This document shows positions 63,310-64,000 of a stretch of 64,000 nt of DNA, one piece after another; the first letter of the stretch is position 1; each line of letters begins with the position of its first letter. The DNA lies in contig NZ_SMAL01000005.1 of the NCBI RefSeq assembly GCF_004342165.1, forward strand, positions 124,001 through 188,000, read 5' to 3'. The translations under genes and the position numbers were made by a program. Origin of the DNA: Natranaerovirga pectinivora. GTDB taxonomy: Bacteria; Bacillota; Clostridia; Lachnospirales; DSM-24629. The notes beneath the pieces were generated by a model. The model was not told the origin of the DNA. It saw only the letters and a program-made list of their open reading frames with translations, and ran no database searches.

Positions 63310-64000
63310 ATTGTAACTCCCGCTTCGCCTTTTTTGATTTCTCCAATAATATAAGCCTCTTCATTTAATTCATTTTTAAGTATTTCTTTTGCCTTTTGGG
63401 CTTCTTCTTTTGTCATTACAATAGCCATTCCAATACCCATATTGAAAGTATTGTACATTGCTTTTTCTTCAATTTGTCCTTTTTCCATAAGAAGCTTAAA
63501 GATCGCTGGTACTTCATAACTGTTTTTATTGATAACCGCTTCAAAGCCTTCATTTAACATTCTTGGAATGTTTTCATAGAAACCACCACCTGTGATATGG
63601 CTAATAGCTTTTAATTTTAACCCTGTGTCTTTTAAAGCTTTTATGGCTTTTACATAGATTTTTGTAGGTTTTAATAATTCTTCACCTAAAGTACAGCCTA
63701 ATTCTTTATATTCAGTGTTTAAATTTTCTTTAGTCATTTCAAATACTTTTCTTACTAATGAGTAGCCATTACTATGAATGCCTGAAGATGTAATACCAAG
63801 AAGCACATCTCCTTCTTCTACATCTTTTCCATTAATAAGGTCTTTTTTATCCACTATACCTACTGAGAATCCTGCTAAGTCATATTCTTTTTCATCGTAA
63901 AACCCTGGCATTTCAGCCGTTTCTCCACCTACTAAGGCAGCGCCTGCTTCTTTACATCCTTCTGCAATACCTTTTACAATGGTTGCAATGGCTTCTGGAT
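63303..64000 (-). CDS. purM: Phosphoribosylformylglycinamidine cyclo-ligase (PurM), partial
   Basis: Fifth step of purine synthesis: closes the imidazole ring. The gene runs off the right edge of the window, so the N-terminal part is missing; reading continues without a stop from 63303 to 64000. Recognised motifs are [16 protein letters not shown], the family signature, [23 protein letters not shown], and [14 protein letters not shown]. An internal ATG at 63911 (the Met of AEMPGFY) is not the real start. The C terminus overlaps purN by 7 bases. Confidence 0.95.
   Translation of the reverse strand, partial: PEAIATIVKGIAEGCKEAGAALVGGETAEMPGFYDEKEYDLAGFSVGIVDKKDLINGKDVEEGDVLLGITSSGIHSNGYSLVRKVFEMTKENLNTEYKELGCTLGEELLKPTKIYVKAIKALKDTGLKLKAISHITGGGFYENIPRMLNEGFEAVINKNSYEVPAIFKLLMEKGQIEEKAMYNTFNMGIGMAIVMTKEEAQKAKEILKNELNEEAYIIGEIKKGEAGVTIC

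Noticed and set aside
1-64000. tRNA or rRNA genes, prophage, integrase, intact insertion sequence or defence island.
   Set aside because: No supporting sequence was seen on either strand; the window reads as continuous core genome with short repeats.

Overview
The window is chromosomal core DNA from a low-GC, spore-forming Firmicute of the class Clostridia, probably Lachnospirales or a near relative. The support is strong AT bias, strong AGGAGG-type ribosome binding sites, an alpha/beta small acid-soluble spore protein, the gene orders tig-clpP-clpX-lon-ysxC, cdaA-cdaR-glmM-glmS, dus-greA-lysS and dnaE-pfkA, and several clostridial DUF families (DUF4364, DUF6145, DUF4015, DUF5050). No rRNA, tRNA, CRISPR array, prophage, integrase or intact transposase gene was seen. 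Most genes lie on the minus strand.

Layout. 1-3.2 kb: an unrecognised edge gene, a long palindrome, an aldo/keto reductase with a YhcC-type radical SAM protein, and a DUF4364 gene. 3.2-9.6 kb: protein quality control (tig, clpP, clpX, lon, ysxC). 10-16.4 kb: a spore protein, an orphan small protein, an HD-GYP gene behind a c-di-GMP-I riboswitch, a ZIP metal transporter, gltS, and a GAF/histidine kinase with no response regulator. 16.9-22.5 kb: cdaA-cdaR-glmM-glmS, linking c-di-AMP to amino-sugar synthesis. 22.8-25.6 kb: two uncharacterised membrane proteins and a DUF4015 lipoprotein. 25.9-31.6 kb: lysS, greA, an unknown Rossmann-like protein, dus, coaX and an ECF S component. 31.7-36.8 kb: Dabb protein, DUF6145, birA, argF, ppk1. 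37-44.7 kb: a seven-gene envelope operon (LtaS-type polymerase, two UgtP-like glycosyltransferases, polysaccharide deacetylase, YkoP-like protein, YbhN-type membrane protein, patatin phospholipase). 44.8-52 kb: SPFH/NfeD pair, TPR protein, SpoU methyltransferase, Ktr-type potassium uptake genes, an ABC exporter. 52-64 kb: cystine symporter, rubredoxin, pfkA, dnaE, DUF4234, a DUF5050-type secreted protein, a decayed gene remnant, then purD-purN-purM running off the right edge.

The most unusual content is non-coding. A dispersed repeat of about 100 bp is present in at least six copies at four loci. Each full copy can fold into two stem-loops, and the stems differ between copies by paired, compensating changes while the loop core CTTGCTTGCAAGGATTTGG is nearly constant, as expected of a structured RNA or a hairpin-based mobile element. 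Two long inverted repeats (374-459 and 32141-32255) have unrelated but near-perfect stems and share a TCGACC motif next to one arm; the second encloses two further hairpins. The HD-GYP leader carries the riboswitch followed by two terminator-like hairpins, each with a possible competing pairing.

The coding content is mostly housekeeping. The envelope operon, the riboswitch-controlled HD-GYP gene and the orphan kinase are the best coding leads. Function calls rest on motif recognition only; no database search was run.
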